Assembly (NCBI RefSeq): GCF_009299835.1
Contig: NZ_VKCZ01000019.1
Coordinates: forward strand, 372,001-436,000
Direction: 5' to 3'
DNA from: Microlunatus speluncae
GTDB taxonomy: Bacteria; Actinomycetota; Actinomycetes; Propionibacteriales; Propionibacteriaceae
Length of the DNA: 64,000 bases
The position numbers and the translations under genes are program-made. Position 1 is the stretch's first letter. The number at the start of each line of letters is the position of its first letter. Below, in pieces: positions 63,467 to 64,000 of this stretch. The notes beneath the pieces were generated by a model that worked only from the letters and a program-made list of their open reading frames with translations, was not told the DNA's origin and made no database searches.

Positions 63467-64000
63467 TCAGGCTCCGACGATAGCGTCCGGATCCGGGGCA
63501 GCGGCGGCCCGGTCTCGGCCGATGAGCTCGAGATCGGCGTCGCGATAGGGGCGCAGCAGTTCGTCGGGCACATCCTCGGTCACCGCCAACCGGTCCACCT
63601 GGTCCAGCGTGCCGAAGCGGACCAAGGCGGTGCTGCCGAGCGCGGCCGCGGTGGCCAGTGCGATGAGGGTTGCCCCGGCGGCGACCTCGGCTTCGGACAC
63701 CGCCGCGGCGGCCGGCGTGTGTTGGGTCAGGCCGTGCTCGCGGCTGACCCCGGCGGGGCAGACCACGCTGACGTCGGTGTGCAGCCGGCGCAGCTCGGTG
63801 AGTGCCCAGTCACCCTCCTGCGCCCGGGTCCGGGCCGAGACCGTACCGCCGATGTTGTAGACGGACAGACCGGGAGCCCGGGACAGCACGATCGCCACGT
63901 CCAGCGAGTTGGTGACGATGGTCAGCCCGGTCAGGTCGGCCGGCTCGGTGACGATCAAGGTGGCCAGGGTCAGCGTCGGCTCGCCGGCGCCGAACAGGAT
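63467..64000 (-). CDS. DeoR family regulator, sensor domain, N-terminus beyond window
   Basis: 178 visible residues of a sugar-phosphate-sensing regulator. ILFGAGEPTLTLATLI and GLTIVTNSLDVAIVLSRAPG match the DeoR C-terminal (isomerase-like) domain, followed by LSVYNIGGTVSARTRAQEGD and ALVRFGTLDQVDRLAVTEDV. The DNA-binding N-terminus lies past base 64000. It is upstream of xylB on the same strand and may regulate it; the sensed sugar phosphate is unknown. Confidence 0.78.
   Translation of the reverse strand: MLFGAGEPTLTLATLIVTEPADLTGLTIVTNSLDVAIVLSRAPGLSVYNIGGTVSARTRAQEGDWALTELRRLHTDVSVVCPAGVSREHGLTQHTPAAAAVSEAEVAAGATLIALATAAALGSTALVRFGTLDQVDRLAVTEDVPDELLRPYRDADLELIGRDRAAAAPDPDAIVGA

Overview
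The window looks like a single, uninterrupted chromosomal segment of a high-GC actinobacterium. The signs are mycothiol ligase MshC, two F420-type oxidoreductase folds, the actinobacterial gene orders sseB-infC-rpmI-rplT, pheST and argCJBDFRGH, and a 23S gene carrying the insertion region typical of high-GC Gram-positives. The 16S gene and overall gene content suggest Propionibacteriaceae, something like Microlunatus. This is from memory, not from a search. No insertion sequence, prophage or CRISPR array was found.

Layout. 1-2.1 kb: a DUF429 protein cut by the edge, a TetR regulator with a tandem YciI protein, and tRNA-Leu(GAG). 2.2-7.7 kb: VIT-family metal transporter, M20 peptidase, DUF5703 protein, aldo/keto reductase, LLM oxidoreductase, UppP. 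7.9-15.7 kb: flavin-reductase-like protein, then the phosphatase-DUF3090-SCO1664-mshC neighbourhood known from actinobacteria, here split by an efeUOB iron-uptake operon on the other strand. 15.9-21.0 kb: a 1712-residue secreted, LPXTG-anchored protein with three glycine-rich domains and about seven Ig-like domains. 21.1-22.8 kb: a FitAB-like toxin-antitoxin pair and an FMN riboswitch controlling a ribM-type riboflavin transporter. 23.0-26.3 kb: an NgcEFG-type sugar ABC importer without its ATPase. 26.4-33.0 kb: a membrane protein plus PQQ-like propeller pair, hisE-hisG-PH protein, a small membrane protein and SseB. 33.0-35.5 kb: infC leader, infC-rpmI-rplT and a TrmH-type methyltransferase. 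35.6-38.8 kb: PPOX protein and a GH106 glycosidase. 39.0-42.6 kb: pheST. 42.6-44.0 kb: an AbiEi-DUF559 gene between two inverted 61-base repeats. 44.0-55.7 kb: complete arginine operon with its repressor, then SthA and TyrS. 55.7-61.8 kb: rRNA operon with several tandem promoters. 61.8-64 kb: xylulokinase and the C-terminal part of a DeoR-type regulator.

Two patterns run across the window. First, at least fourteen genes have a TANNNT-like -10 box ending 6-8 bases before an ATG or GTG and no Shine-Dalgarno sequence, which is the signature of leaderless transcripts. Second, several intergenic gaps hold large hairpins from a few repeat families. A 61-base hairpin family (three full copies plus one sharing only the loop) shows stem changes that partly compensate, and it shares a 14-base core with a separate 54-base palindrome present in two places. 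Two of the 61-base copies flank the AbiEi-DUF559 gene as inverted ends. I consider these elements the least explained part of the window.

Working together: arginine biosynthesis is complete from ArgC to ArgH, with ArgR encoded in the same operon and a candidate ARG box over the argC promoter. EfeUOB is probably iron-repressed through a DtxR/IdeR box. RibM is FMN-regulated. infC has an AUC start codon and an intrinsic terminator in its leader, so the IF3/L35/L20 operon is probably controlled at two levels.
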